64,000 nucleotides of DNA from Allolobophora icterica (taxonomy: Eukaryota; Annelida; Clitellata; Crassiclitellata; Lumbricidae), in the NCBI GenBank assembly GCA_963556255.1, contig OY744607.1, forward strand, positions 48,394,346 through 48,458,345, read 5' to 3'. A program made the position numbers and the translations under genes. Every line of letters begins with the position of its first letter. Positions within the stretch are counted from its first letter, which is position 1. A model generated the notes under the pieces. The model ran no database searches. It worked only from the letters and a program-made list of their open reading frames with translations, and was not told the origin of the DNA. Below, in pieces: positions 24,331-38,765 of this stretch.

Positions 24331-24628
24331 CATACTATTGGGCACCTAAAGGCAACAAATCACAGTAACAAGCTAATACCCTACCTTACTTTACGCCTCG
24401 GCGCCATCTTTACCTAAACGTAATTGCATGATGGCATTACATATCAAAAAGCAGTGATTGTATGTGGATTGATCCTTTGAGTATATGTGAATAGACATTT
24501 TCTAAGATAAGGCATTCAGTTAAAGCCATTTCAGTGATAAATGTCCATTTTCAACCATTGGCCTGCATCCGGAAAGAACGGACAGCAATTTCAGGAACCG
24601 ACCTACGCCCTTGTAAAACCATATGGGT

Positions 24629-24745
24629 TCAATGCGGAAGCGGAAGCAGGTAAACTTCTTTCCTCAGCGTGTCGCGTTTCTCTCCGATCTGCTTGTAGCG
24701 TGTCCCGGCCTCGTTCACATCCTCTTTGTGTAATCTGTTGAAAGC
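24629..24745 (-). CDS. Caspase B last exon: p10 C-terminus and stop
   Basis: The acceptor TTTTGTAG|GCTTTC opens a 38-codon exon that ends at TGA (24629-24631). The peptide starts AFNRLHKEDVNEAG and ends with TLRKEVYLLP near the stop, the usual caspase terminal pattern T-L-R-K-x-hydrophobic. It is too short to stand out as an open frame. I chose it because its acceptor, phase and C-terminal motif complete the exon at 25780-25892. No AATAAA is obvious in the next 100 bp. Confidence 0.82.
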   Translation of the reverse strand, partial: AFNRLHKEDVNEAGTRYKQIGEKRDTLRKEVYLLPLPH

Positions 24746-24799
24746 CTACAAAAGCAGAAGAACTACATGATGACAGTTAAAGAGCAGTTTAACAAGAGA

Positions 24800-25110
24800 A
24801 GAAGAAGAGGTGATGAGTAGGAGTAGGAGGACGAGGAGGAGGACGAGGAGGAGGAGGTAGAAGAAGAAGAAGAAGAAGAAGAGGAGGAGGAGGAGGAGGA
24901 GGAGGAGGAGGAGGAGGAGGAGGAAGCGAAGATTGTGAAGAAGAATGCAAAGAAGAAGAATGCAAAGAAGAATGCAAAGAAGAATGTGAAGAAGAAGAAT
25001 GCAAAGAAGAAAAATATGAAGAAGAATGTGAAGAAGAATTCATATAATATGGCGAACAGTGCTGCAAGGAATGCGAAGAAGAATGCAAAGACGAATGCAA
25101 AGAAGAGCCC
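24800..25110. repeat. GA-rich tract and 15-bp minisatellite
   Basis: (GAG/GAA)n followed by about ten copies of AAGAAGAATGCAAAG. It lies in the final intron of caspase B. Confidence 0.9.
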
Positions 25111-25494
25111 CTTAAGCTAACGCTGAGGCAGCCATAGGTATGAAGTGTCAGCCATTTAATTTTTCTTAGCCTCGGCATATGAGTATAACAGTATAACTAT
25201 AGGCCTAGCTGTCTGTCACTTCATTTCACTTTCTCTACCTGTATTCTGTAAACGATTGAATACTAACCCAAATCAATCCTGGTTTTCTGTTGTTAGGTCG
25301 GGAGTGCATCTTATGAGTCTCTCTTGAAAAGGCGCTATATAAATCTGATGATTACAATTACGCTAGGCAACCGCCTGAATGAAGATCGTCAACAATTTCT
25401 TTGCAATTTTATATAACTTTAAATGCTTCATAAAGGATAGACTATCCATTCGCAACACTCTGTATTTGCAAGCAATATTGTCATAATGTGTGTG

Positions 25495-25620
25495 TGACAA
25501 GGTGGCCGATTGGCCAGAGTGCTTGGCCTCTAACGAGGCAATTACTGTGTGGGGCATTGAGCAAGCCCTTCACTTACAGTTGCTCAGCGCCATTAATGCT
25601 CTGTCATATAGTCGCGTGCA
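25495..25620 (+). mobile_element. tRNA-derived SINE fragment (family 1)
   Basis: GTGGCCGATTGGCCAGAGTG, then GGGCATTGAGCAAGCCCTTC. The B box region is deleted relative to the other copies. Confidence 0.6.
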
Positions 25621-25779
25621 CTTCTGAACGTAGGAAGGAGGTTAATATCAAATACAATTATTGTATTGTATACTATTGTATTGTATTTTGCAGGGAAACG
25701 ATAGGCCTACCTTTGGATGTAAAAATTACTATACAAAGTCATCTCAATCCTCAAAATAACAACAAATTGATAAACTAAC

Positions 25780-25892
25780 AACCTCAGTAATCATTCGCAA
25801 TAGTTCAGTTTCATGAGCCTGTTCTATTAGAACATTGATGAGGCATTGGACAAACAGACTGCCCGTGTGCGTTCCTCTCCAAGCCACCTGAC
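25780..25892 (-). CDS. Caspase B exon: p10 core with the S1-pocket WR motif
   Basis: Acceptor TTGTCCAG|GTCAGG. The first two bases complete the glycine of ATVEG from the exon at 30463. It reads QVAWRGTHTGSLFVQCLINV and then ELLRMITEV. W-R followed by G-S-x-F-x-Q-x-L is the canonical p10 block that shapes the substrate pocket. The end is GAGGTT|GTTAGT, or three bases earlier at GAG|GTT. It sits 4.6 kb from the previous exon, separated by a hAT element and a LINE. Confidence 0.88.
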
Positions 25893-26170
25893 CTGGACAA
25901 CAAACACACAATGACAACTGAAACCAACGACTGACGGAATTTATTCGGTTTGAGTAATACAATATAATGAACAGGATATGACTTAAAGGATTGAAAGTGT
26001 TAGTCAGATGAGGAATTTAAATTAAAAATTAAGATTAATTTAATTTATAAATTAATCATTTAAAACTAATGCTGAAGTTCGATGAGACTTTGATTCTTGA
26101 ACCAAACCTTAATCTTAAAATCACAGCAATAATAACATGAATAATAATGCGACGAACTAGGGTTGTCACT

Positions 26171-27195
26171 CAGTCTTGTTGTCAAGACCTTAAACCTCAA
26201 GACCAAGACCAAGACCAAGACCTTGAACCTCAAGGCCAAGACCAAGACCAAGACCTTGAACCTCAAGACCAAGACCAAGACCTTGAACCTCGAGACCAAG
26301 ACCAAGACCAAGACCTTGAACCTCAAGACCAAGACCAAGACCAAGACCCCAAAAAATCGCAATCAGGTCAAGACTTCTAAAATTGTCAAGTCGGAATATT
26401 CGCTATTTTAATGAAAACATGAGTCTTTTATTTTATTCAAGCAAATTAACTTTAACTGCAAACTGCAGAGAAATCCGAATTTGTATTCAAAAGTCCTTCA
26501 TGCAAACTATTATTCCAAGTGCCTTTTGTATTATATAAAAACCAATTCGCTCAGAATTTTCTGACCAAGACGTGCCTGGTTGGCCTCATAAAAATTCCGC
26601 CATGTGAAAAAATACGTTCTACAGGCAGTATGAGAATTGTAGAAAAAAGACTGGGGGGGGTTAGACCTTGATTCATGTGGAGTTTGGGTGTGCAATGAAG
26701 ACTTTACTATGGGGTCCTAAGAAAGACTAGGGGGTTCAACCCCCCAACAATTCTCACCCTGTCTACAGGTGCTGAAGTCTCTGACAGACACACAGAAGCT
26801 TTTCAAGCACTGGATGTAAATGTACAGATAGTGAGCCCTTTTGAAGGTTTATCATACCGTCTGATACAGAATAACTGTTGCTGCTGCCAATGGGTTTTCC
26901 TGACCAACAAGACGTATCCATCCATAGATATTGGTCGTATGATGCAGGCGGGCTTGATACAGAATTCTTGAGTTCTGTTAAATGACTGTTCATATTGACA
27001 GCCGGTCTTGGTCTTGGTCTTGCGAGACCAAGACCAAGACTTTGAACCTCAAGACCAAGACCAAAACCAAGACCTTGAACCTCAAGACCAAGACCAAGAC
27101 CTTGAACCTCAAGACCAAGACCACGACCAAGACTTTTAAAAACGAACTCGAGTGCACTCGAGACCAAGACCTTGGTCTCGAGGACAACAAGACTG
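26171..27195. mobile_element. hAT-like element with CCAAGA-rich subterminal arrays
   Basis: 13-bp perfect inverted ends, CAGTCTTGTTGTC. Perfect 8-bp duplication TTGTCACT (26163-26170 and 27196-27203). Both subterminal regions (26190-26350 and 27005-27175) consist of GACCAAGACC units alternating with TTGAACCTCAA. Such repeats are typical binding sites for hAT transposase. The centre shows no transposase domain. Confidence 0.88.
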
Positions 27196-28249
27196 TTGTC
27201 ACTGAACTTTGACCTCAGTATCTTGCATCTAAATATTGCGCTATATTAATAAGTAATCGGTTGGTGGCGCCAGTTTTGGTTTGCACTGTCACGTGACTTA
27301 TCAAGAACTGCGTAGTTGTTTTGGAGCAAGGAAAAAGGTTGGACGTACGCGTCTTCGCAAGCCTATTCGATATCAAATTGTATTGGTCTTTCAGTCGAAA
27401 TTGGGTAAAAATTGCGAATGAGTGCGCAGATTTCATTGTAAAGCGATAAGCGATACTTTAGAAACGTGAAATTTCGGGGAACTGCGTCGAAAATTTGATG
27501 CTCGAATGTGGGTGATGTAATGGATGTATCTGCAGACATGACACTTTTAGCCTGAACAACGTCGGTTGCTGTATCTTGTGATATATTTGTCAAGTGTGAA
27601 CAGGGAGTTTGATTGTTTTATTTTCTTAATATCTGAAACTAAAATTCAAGCTCCAGTTTACTGTAAGTCTAGTTTCTTCGTTGAGTAAAGGGGTTTAAGG
27701 TTGAAGCGCAGCCCACAGAGAGCGATTCGCCTGTAGGCCTAGTTACCATTGTAGGCGAGGCTACCGTTATCTGATCGTATACCAGAATTCTGTACTATAA
27801 GTTGCCTAACTGTAGAAATAATTTTTTTATTGTGTGAATGTGTTTAAAAGGGCAAGAATGAGTTATAATCGAGAACAACTCTTGAAATTAGTCTTACTGG
27901 TCCAGTTTTCAGACGGGCGTGCATAAAGACGGTCTAAAGCCGTCTTTCAGACGAATTCGAGTATCAGAGGTCAGAGGGAGGTGACACTGAGGGGCCCGCG
28001 GATGTTCGAACCTCAGCGGTAGAAGAAGTCCTCTGCCCTGAGGTATTTAAGCTACAAGACCTATCTGATGAAATCGAAGTACAGCCTGCTGGTGGAACGC
28101 AAAAGAACCCTGGTGCGTCGTCAAGGACGACAACCGGTTGGCTCCCGGTAACAGTGGACGCCATTCCTGGAATCCTAGTAGTAGTAGATACATGTATAAA
28201 AATAGTCCCTGAAAGTACAGATGAAATAAGTAGGCTTCCCATTATGCCA

Positions 28250-29545
28250 TATTGATCCCGCTCAAGAAAAAGCCAAATGCAACAACATGTGAAGATCACC
28301 GAACTATAAGCCTCCTCACCCATGCATCCAAGATTCTACTAAGAGTTATCATGAAGAGACTGCAAGCCAAGGCAGAAACAGATGACTGCTTGGGGGATGA
28401 TCAATTTAGATTTAGAAATGGAAAAGGAACAAGAGATGCAATTGCAGCGGTGAGGATACTAGTGGAAAGAAGCCTCCAGCATGACCAGGATAATCTATGT
28501 GTGTTTCGTAGACTATGACATGGCTTTCGATCGGGTGGTTGGAGGAGATTAATGCATGCGTTGCGACGAATAGGGGTGGACTGGAAGGAACGGAGACTTA
28601 CTGGAAACCTGTACATGGTACAGAAAAATAAAAATAAGAATAGATGGTGAATACTCCGAGCCGGGAAGAGCAGGCAGAGAAGTGAGGCAAGGATGATTAT
28701 TTGCCCGCTCTCTCCAATACTATTCAACATCTACATCAAACAGCTTGGACGGAAGGCGATGGAAGAAGTGAACGAGGGAATAAAAGTGGGAGGTAGGTTG
28801 GTGAAAGCGCTGAGATTTGCGGATGATCAGGCAATGTTAGCAAGCAGCCAAGAAGGACTGTAGAGAATGGTGGATCGCCTGAATATGATCTCAACAGAAT
28901 ACGAAATGAAAATAAATACCACGAAGACAAAGGTTTTGAAGATAAGCAAAGGAGAAGAAAAAGAAGTTAGAATAACCGTAATGAAGTGGACATCGAACAA
29001 GTTGAGAGATTCTGTTACCTAGGAAGTGTGATCACGAGGGATGCGAAGTGTCATGCGGAGATAAAAAGAAGAATAGCCATGGGAAAAGACGCATTCTATA
29101 AAAGAAAGGAGCTCTTGAGAGGAAAATTAAATAGGAATCTGAAGAAGCGAATGGTTAAGACGCTGGAATGGAGTGTGGTCCTATACAGATCTGAAACGTG
29201 GACTATAAGGGGAAGAACATCAGAAGGATAGAAGCCTGCGAAATGTGGATATAGCGTAGAATGGAGAGAATCAGCTGGACAGAGCACAAGACAAATGAAG
29301 AAGTACTACAAATGGTGGGAGAGGAGAGATCCATGATGAGGACAATCAGAGAGCGCCAAAGAAGATGGACTGGCCATAATAATGAGAGGGGATTCTCTGC
29401 TGAGAAATATTTTCGAGGGTAGAATGGAGGGGAAGGCCAAGAACGATGTGCCTAGACTGGATAATAAAGAGGGACGGCTACAGACAGATGAAAGCGGACG
29501 CTCAACATCGAGAAGAATGGCGCCGTTGGACATATGAACCTGCCT
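28250..29545 (+). mobile_element. Decayed RTE-like LINE, plus strand
   Basis: An RT finger region (IPLKKKPNATTCEDHRTISL, then DDQFRFRNGKGTRDAI), then ERFCYLGSVITRDAKCHAEI, then KKRMVKTLEWSVVLYRSETW, and finally [10 protein letters not shown] before a stop near 29545. The frame changes several times and stops are present. It inserted in the caspase B intron between 25892 and 30463. Confidence 0.8.
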
Positions 29546-29559
29546 GAGGGCAGAGATCC

Positions 29560-30420
29560 AAAGAAGAACCCATATTATGCCGGGCCTGCGGGCTAAACCG
29601 CCCGTGTACTGCGAAGATGAAGCTTGGCTTCACGTTGAACTGACTTCCTCCTCCTACGAGGTCCTGCAGCAGCGCGAAGCCGCCAGAGGGCGTTTCGCTA
29701 TAACTGGTACCAGAAGTGGGGTTTCGGCTCACAAATGGTGTCGCAATAAATACCCTAAGAAACACCGGAAGTGACCGTAGGAGTGAGATGAGAGATTTGA
29801 TTGACTTTGAGGAAGGTAAGTATCGAGATGATCATGAGTTTTATGCCTTAAGGAGGTCTTACAGATGGATCACGATGTAACAGAGGTGAAACAACATTAC
29901 AGCTTAGAGAAAAAGCCTAGTATAACTGATAGAAATAATCTAGATAAGAACCTGGAGCAACTTTGCACTAATCTGGAGTGATTAGTTTCAGATTCGGACG
30001 AAAATTTGACTCAACCTAGCGGAAACGCCGTGGATCGTTAGACACAACCAATGGAGGCGGCACAGTCACGACGAACTTCCTACACTGCCTTCGACCGAGA
30101 TGTCTCAGTTGCGCTTATGTGGTAGGTCAACGAGGTACAACTTTTCCACACCAGCTACCTTTACCATCACGTCACGTCACGACACACGCACCGCCGTCAT
30201 CCAAAGAGAAAGACAGCCGAAAATAATAGTAGAACCACCACCGCCGCCGCCGCCACCACCACCACCACCACCACCACTAATAATAGTAATAATAGTATTA
30301 GCTACAGTAAAAATTAAAAAAAATTAAGAAAATAAAAAAAATAATAAAAAGACAAAATTATATTAATATAGTGATAACAATAACCATAATAGTAGTAGTA
30401 GTGGACTAATAGTAATAATA
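29560..30420. other. No gene recognised; CCG/CCA and AAT low complexity
   Basis: A short CCRCCGCCACC tract (30235-30275) and AT-rich repeats precede caspase B exon 30463-30699. The open frames here show no recognisable domain. Confidence 0.4.
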
Positions 30421-30462
30421 ATTATAGCGATAATAATAATAATAAACAGAAATGAAGCCAAC

Positions 30463-30699
30463 CTTCAACAGTTGCGTAGATTATAGCCATGTCCGCCATC
30501 TCATGAACTGCGTCATCTGCAACTGCATCACTCTCGAATTCTGGCCGAGGTGCAAGTGGAATGCTCATCTGGAAGTCTTCTTCCAGGCAAAGCTTGCTCA
30601 TCATTTTCTCCATTGTCGCATTCTGATGTTGGACTGGCATTGCTGAATTGCAGGCTGTCATGCCAGCATCCGTAGTCATACATCCTACAGTCTTGACAC
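30463..30699 (-). CDS. Caspase B exon: p20/p10 linker and start of p10
   Basis: Paralogue of 88-324 with the same 237-nt length and phases. Acceptor GGACTAG|GTGTC, donor GAA G|GTTGG. It encodes VKTVGCMTTDAGMTAC, the linker with PLAPRPEF and a DAVADDAVHE acidic stretch, then MADMAIIYATVEG. The acidic stretch is a plausible region for interdomain processing, but no site can be fixed from sequence. Confidence 0.9.
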
Positions 30700-30889
30700 C
30701 TAGTCCGAAACAATACGACACATTTTGTAAAGACAACGGACATTTGGTAAGGTTGATTTACGCATAACTACAAAAATAACACTTAAAATGCAGACTCAGC
30801 CACAGTAGAAACCTGAACACACAAGAATTACTCCGTCAATGAACTGATTGATCAAAATGACATGACATTTTCCCCCGTGGTACCTCCGA

Positions 30890-31830
<941 letters not shown>

Positions 31831-32052
31831 AATAACTAATCTCTAAGACCCTGAGTTAACGAAGTACCTCAGGGCAAGAAAAAAAATAATAATCATGACC
31901 TCGACCTAGGTCGGCGAGGTCATCGGCAGGTTCGTCAGACGGCTGATCCATTTCATTCATAGTATCATCGTTCATTTTCCTATCTTTAATTACAGTCGTA
32001 GTCGAGAATCCTAATTCAAGTCAAAATTTCAATAGCTCAAAGAAATACTAAC

Positions 32053-32272
32053 CTCCTTGGCAGGCCTGAATGAAGAACAGCTTTGGTTTTGACAGAAGGT
32101 TTGGGCAGTTAATTCCGTTAAATAGATTCACAATATCTGCAGTTTTTAGCGATGTGCCATCCCTGCCGTAAATCTCTCCCTGTATGCCATGGCTCATCAG
32201 GAACAGGACAAACATGTCGTACTGTTTGTGATGATTCGCTTTACTTTCCTCATTTAAAATACCCAACATTTC
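32053..32272 (-). CDS. Caspase B exon: p20 core with intact catalytic His and Cys
   Basis: It reads YDMFVLFLMSHGIQGEIYG with the catalytic His, and KPKLFFIQACQG with the catalytic Cys (TGC). It is 220 nt, acceptor TTTCTAG|GAA, donor GGAG|GTTAGTAT. All residues expected for a working initiator caspase large subunit are present. The contrast with copy A (QASQG) is the clearest functional difference between the two genes. Confidence 0.93.
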
Positions 32273-32289
32273 CTAGAAAGAAAACAAAA

Positions 32290-32480
32290 ATAACCTTACG
32301 CTTTGAATTACATCCCACACTTTAATCTGCAATTCACACTTCGAACTGCAATTCACACTTTGAACTGCAATCCTTGCTTTGAACTGCAATTCATGCTTTA
32401 GACTGCAATCCGCACTTTGATCCTTTGATCACACTTTGAAATCCACTCAACATTTTGAATTCCAATCCACATTTTTAACC
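32290..32480. repeat. Intronic minisatellite (CTTTGAACTGCAATCC type)
   Basis: Homologous to 2470-2600 in the equivalent caspase A intron. Confidence 0.8.
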
Positions 32481-32529
32481 GCAACCATACAACAAAATTA
32501 AGATAAGTTTTTTCAATACGAGTGTTGTA

Positions 32530-35500
32530 TGATCTAAAGTTTTATATAATCGCTAGGTGGCGCTTCGGCGTGCTTCCGCCAGCTCAACTCAGTCATAACT
32601 CTTTATTGCTTAAAGTTGTTATGTTGACATTTTTCGGTACGCAAACTATCGGTGGATAATTTCTATTGATCCGTAACTACTTCGATACGCGGACTATCAC
32701 AGTTACATCTGCATTTCCATCAGAAATTATTATTCGTCGTGCATTGTCAAACCACAAAAATGCCGACCTGCGTGACGTGGCAAAGCTCTCTTTCATGTAC
32801 AGCTCGGACCAGATCCGTGCGCTTTCTTCTTGTCCTTCTCGTATTTCGCGCTCAACGACGAAAATTCTGTTCTGTCGAATCTGGCGACCGACTGCTGGTC
32901 GACCTAAACCAGCTTCTCTCCCGTCGGCACCCTCTGATGGCTTGTCCTCGACAGCTCCCCTATCTGGCGTCCGCCTAGCTAGGTGGAACATTCGCTAAAT
33001 CTGAAATAAACACGTCGCTGTTGCCGACACGATACTGGCTGAAGATCTCGATCTACTCATCATCACGGAGTCCTGGCTCTGCGCCTCATCTGACGTGGCG
33101 GTACGCAGATCCGCCCCGCGGTTCTATTCATACATTGACTGCCAGCGGGCTGAGGTTCGGGCCCGTGATGGACGAGGAGGGCTCATCGTCTACCATCGCG
33201 CAGCTCTACCAACGCGAAGGGTCACGCTCTCAGACCTTCCTGCGACCTTCGACGCTCTGGTTGTCTCCGTCGCCTCGCCTTATGGCCCATTGACTCATTG
33301 CTGTATACCGTCCGGAGTCTCAACTGTTGTCAACAGCCTTCTTTGGAGAGTTTGCGGCGCTACTCGAACGGTTCGCGCTGCATGACACCCAGCTGGTGAT
33401 CGTGCGTGACATCAACCTACACCTTGAGGACCTGGAACTGCTGGAGACAAAGGAGTTTGCACTCATCGCGGACCAGTTTGGGCTGGTGCAGCGAGTCGCT
33501 GAACTGACACATCGACTGGATGGCTGGATGGATGTTTTTATTACGCGAGACGACTGCCAGCTAAGTGACCATGCAGTCCACCCACCTATACCAGACCATG
33601 ATCATGTGAATGTCGTTGTCCCATTCCTCCATGAGACTCTGATGCATGTCGAGGGACAGTTCCGATGCTTGAAGTCGCTGGATCGTGCCAACTTCTGTGA
33701 GGCCATCCTTGCCATCGCAGCCTTCACTGCTCCATCGTCTCTCTCTGGCGCCTCGACCTCGACATCTACGAGACAACGGAAACCGATATCGTCAACAACA
33801 TGCTTCCAGGTCGTACTGCAAAGGCGCGCCGCTCGGTGCTGACACTATGGTTTTACGCTGAGTGCCGTGCTTATCGACGGCATGCCCGTCGCTTGGAAAG
33901 ACATTACCGGAAAACTAAGGCCTCTACTGACCATACTGCATGGATAAGATACGTCCGTGAAATGCACCGTCGGTACTAAGATACAAGAGCGCAGCTACTG
34001 GTAAACCAAGATTGCCCAGCACTCTGGAGAGCCCAGAAAACTCTGGTCGACATTCAACGACATCCTGAGTCGAGCGCACTCTGGTTTCTGTCCGGCTACA
34101 TCGCTCTTCACGGCTGATTCCTTCCTTAAGGCTTTCACGGCTAAAGTACGTTCGGTCCACGAGGCCACGGCACATAGCCCACCACCGGTCTTTCCACCTA
34201 CGAGCTGCGATCTTCCGTCTCTGGGTCCAATCACCACTGCTGAGCTCCGTCGAGTTATAGTTACATCACCGCCGAAGACCTGTAAACTGGATCCGCTCCC
34301 ATCGTTCATCCTGCAAGAGACCCTCGATGTCTTCCTACCGTTCCTTACGGTTCTGTGTAAGCGCTCCTCCCAAGAGGGAGTTTTCCTGCTAGCCAGCAGA
34401 GGTCCATCCTGGTTCCGGTGCGTAAAGCGGATGGACTCGATACGACTGAGCCAACCAATTTTAGGCCCATAGCAAATGTTTCATTCCTGTCTAAAATAAT
34501 TGATAAGATTGTTGCCGCGCAGCTCATGTGCTACCTAGACAAAATTGGCCTTCTCCCCACTTTCCAGTCGGGTTCCGTAAGGGCCATTCCACAGAAACGT
34601 TGTTACTCCGCCTCCTATCTGACATATATGGAGCCATTGACAGATCCGAGGTCACTCTCCTTGCGCTGCTTGATGCGAGTGTCGACATCATCTTACAGCG
34701 CGTATTACTTTGGCTTCTCTGGTAATGTTCTTGATTGCTTACCTCATTTTTGCAAGACCGCTCCTTCACGGTGGCCCACGGATCCAATAGATCCCATTGG
34801 GTCCCTGCTCCATTTGGCCTGCCTCAAAGCTCTGTTCTTGGGCCCCCTTCTTCACATAAACTACACTGCCGATCTGGAGTCCTTGCTGGTGCCTGAGTCA
34901 GTTCTTAGCCAGTCCTATGCTGACGACCTGCAAACCTATGTACACTGCCCGGCTGTCCGCGCTGTTGCAGCCGTGGAAACCATGACCCATGCCATGGAGT
35001 CCCTGAGGCCTAGATGTCTACAAACGGCCTGCGGCTTAACCCCGCCTAGACGCAGTTTATAATGGTTTGCCACTCCCCAGCAGCTCTCTAAAATAGATCT
35101 GTCGTCTCTTGCCTTGGAATTCCCACACCTTTCTCTCTCGACCTGGGTCCAGGATTTGGGAGTCATCATGGACCAGGAACTTGCATTCACACGGCACATA
35201 AATCTTCTCTCCCGCAGCTGCTATTACCAGCTCCGGCAACTCAAGGTGATCTCCCGTTCTTTGTCTCCCGGTGCAGCTTTCACGCTTGTCCGTGCATCTG
35301 TTGTTTCTCGACTGGACTACTGCAGTGCCATATATGACGGACTCCCGGCCTGCCGGATTGAGCCCTGAATAGAATCATCCGTTCTGCTGCCCGCCTTGTA
35401 GGCCGCATCCCCAAGTTTGGCAGAGTGTCTGCGTATACGAGGGATGTCCTCCACTGGCTCCCCTACCCACAGCGCATCACTAACCGAATCTCTGCCTTGG

Positions 35501-35821
35501 TCCAGCGGTGCTTTGAAGGCTTGGCCCCTCCATACCTGCGGGAGCTCTGCTGTTCCACCTCATGCTCGCAGCGCCGTTGCTCTCTCCGCTCAGCTGCGCA
35601 AGCTGAACTTATTGTTCCCCGCGCGCGGACAGCCATACTGCAACGCCGTACCTTCTCTGTGGCTGCCCCCATGACCTGTAATAGGCGACCTACCAAGCTC
35701 CGTCAAATACCGACTGGTCATTTCACCCTGTTTCTTACTGTCCTCAAAACTGTGTTCGACCGTGGTTGGACTGGAGTGCTCCTGAATAGGCAATCTTGAA
35801 GGGGCGCTATATAAAACTGCT

Positions 35822-35896
<75 letters not shown>

Positions 35897-35897
35897 T

Positions 35898-35935
<38 letters not shown>

Positions 35936-35955
35936 TAATAATAAAGTTGTTCAGA
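32530..35955 (+). mobile_element. Near full-length but broken LINE (CR1/Jockey-like), (TAA)n tail
   Basis: The endonuclease region is at about 33020-33560 (DLLIITESWLCASSDVAV, ARDGRGGLIVYH, and DINLHLED). The RT lies at 34418-35060 (NFRPIANVSFLSKIIDKIVA, then SQSYADDLQTYVH), and the C-terminal region at 35114-35700 (LDYCSAIYDGLP, YTRDVLHWLPYPQRI, RRCSLRSAAQAEL, ARTAILQRRTFSVAAP). Multiple frameshifts exist. It ends GGGGCGCTATATAAAACTGC followed by (TAA)n. It lies in the caspase B intron equivalent to 2434-3867. Confidence 0.85.
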
Positions 35956-36285
35956 AGCCTTGGTAGGAACTTCTCAGGACTATAAAAGTAAATATGACAC
36001 CCTATAGTTTACAGGCTTCTATAGAAGCTTCTGAGAGCTACAAGGTAAAGAAAACACTTTACAGTTTACATTTCGCTCACTGAAACTCCTCATAATTATG
36101 CAGGTCACACACTATTTAACACATCTTTATAGAAACGTCTCAAACCACAACGGCATAGGTAGCGCTGGACTCAGTGTTAACAAAGTTCATTAAGAACGAA
36201 AAATTAATCTATAAGCAAGCAATGTTCAACTAATTGGAATATTCCTCTTGGCAGACTGGCACATATGTGTAAGGGAGTAGGGACA

Positions 36286-36900
<615 letters not shown>

Positions 36901-36944
36901 CCAACAGAGGTTCTGCCCTATTTTAATGGATGAACGGCGATTAC

Positions 36945-37115
36945 CTCTGCATTTGTGTCCAAATGGACGACTGTGTCGAAATGCAGAAGAGTGAAGAGTG
37001 CCTTCAAGTTTTCAGTGTCCACATCAGAACCACCTCGTTGTCTCAGATTGGTGAAAAACATATTGTTCATGATCAGCGCTCGACCACGTGGCTTACTTTC
37101 ACACCTGTAAGCCGC
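36945..37115 (-). CDS. Caspase B exon: start of p20
   Basis: 171 nt, phase 0/0, acceptor GAATTTCAG|GCGGCT, donor GCAGAG|GTAATC. AAYRCESKPRGRALIMNN, then GGSDVDTENLKALF, then DTVVHLDTNAE. It is orthologous in position to 3868-4038. The intron upstream of it is about 17.3 kb and contains the Polinton. Confidence 0.9.
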
Positions 37116-37689
37116 CTGAAATTCGGACGAACTCATGATGAGATTAATTAAAATCTATCCTCTATTGTCTTTTCTAAACAATGACAGAAAATTTCAGAAA
37201 CGGCTGACCATAAACAAAGCTACAACCTAAACACTGTTTTGATAATAATAGCCTCTCGGACACCACACGCGAGAGATTGACTGATAGCTCCTACGGTTAC
37301 TTCATTGGGCCTCCGCTTGTCTGATGAAAGGAAACAGATCGCGGTGAAATACGACTCGGTAGTCGGAACAACACTTTGCGAACCACGTAAATTTGTGTCA
37401 CTGTGCAGGGCTGGATTAACAAATGTGGTGGCCCCAGTTCCAGTCCGGTAGCAAGTGTTTAAATAAGGAAGTAAAATTAGGTCTTATTCTAGCATTTCTG
37501 GTTAATAACGGAAACTAGAGGCCCACATATGTGCGAAAGTTGTGTAGGCCTATTTGTGTATTTAAAATGAGTAGTTTTGAAAAGTAAGTTTTCAAATAGT
37601 TTGTTCTGAGTGTTTTGGATCATTTTACTATTAGACTTAACAAATAACAATAATTATAAAGTAGGGCCTATTTAATTTTTTTATTTTGC

Positions 37690-38465
37690 ATGTGTGTGGT
37701 CCCCTTTAAGTCTGGGGGCCCCTGTTCGGCAGAACATGTTGAACACGCCTTAATCCGCCTCTGTCACTGTGGCGAGAGAGTTGATGCAAAAGGACTCCAC
37801 TGTCTTGTCTGCATGAAAAAACGCTGGCAGACAACAACGGCACAACATGCTCAACGATCGATATCATATGGAGATCGTTTGGACGGGCAAACATCCCTTC
37901 TCAGACAGAATTGTTGGACCTCATCAGAGAAGATGGCAAACGACCAGACGGCGTGACGCTTATCCCTTGGTCATGTTAGGATTTGACCTTTTCGGATACA
38001 TGTGCAACGTCACATCTGGCAGCAACCTCAACCGGAGCAGGTGAGGCCTCAAAACGGGCGGCCGCCGCCAAAAGATCTAAATATATTATACGTCACAATC
38101 ACCCGAACGTGTGCTTTGTGGCGGTAGCACTGTTTGAGGGTGTATTGAGGGTTGAGCAGATAAGGATTTACCAATTTGGCCAATTTATGTTTCGTTATGT
38201 TCATGACTTGTTAACATCCGCATCCGCATTTAAAGGTTTTTTATGTCTCACCTCCAATGTTCATTTTCACAACACAAGTCTGAATTATAACCGTCGGGAC
38301 TATGCCTATACTAATACCCGATTATTTTCCATTAGGCCTAGGTCTAGTGGAGGTTTAATATGGAACCGGATCCCCCATTTAAATCGTGATTTACCTAACC
38401 TGCTGAACTTTAGAAAAAACTTATGTCTTCTAGTTACTGATGGTAATTTATAAAGTTCACATTTG
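37690..38465 (+). mobile_element. Two LINE C-terminal fragments joined
   Basis: 37715-38090 has CHCGERVDAKGLHCLVC, then KRPDGVTLIPWS and GAGEASKRAAAAKRSKY in broken frames. 38150-38460 has QFGQFMFRYVHDLL, FSIRPRSSGGLIWNRIP and FRKNLCLLV, the end of a different LINE ORF2. The second LINE is probably the element whose 3' tail continues at 54050, with the Polinton inserted in it. Confidence 0.6.
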
Positions 38466-38765
38466 GATGATTGTTAGCATAGTTGATGTTCTAGTTAAGA
38501 TGTGTTCTTATTGTTTAATGTATATGGGTGTATCTTTTCTTCCTTCTACCGTACTATCTTCACTTCTCTAATTCATTTAGCTGCTCCGCTTTTTCCTATT
38601 CTCCTCTTTTCGTTTACAAAGCTATGGCATAATCCTAGTTAGTAATTGGCTGTCATCACACTTAATGTACTAGTTAATTAGGTGTCGATAGGCCTATCTA
38701 GCGGGATCTTTATGGGCCTCCTATGTAGCAGATTAATTTGTGAAATGATTTCTTTTTTGCTGTCA

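Noticed and set aside
28401..28930. Minus-strand frames opposite the RTE-like LINE
   Set aside because: Antisense shadows. The plus strand carries the recognisable RT motifs.
33021..35799. Individual frames in the LINE as host genes
   Set aside because: They are consecutive pieces of one frameshifted LINE (endonuclease, RT, C-terminal region) ending in a (TAA)n tail.
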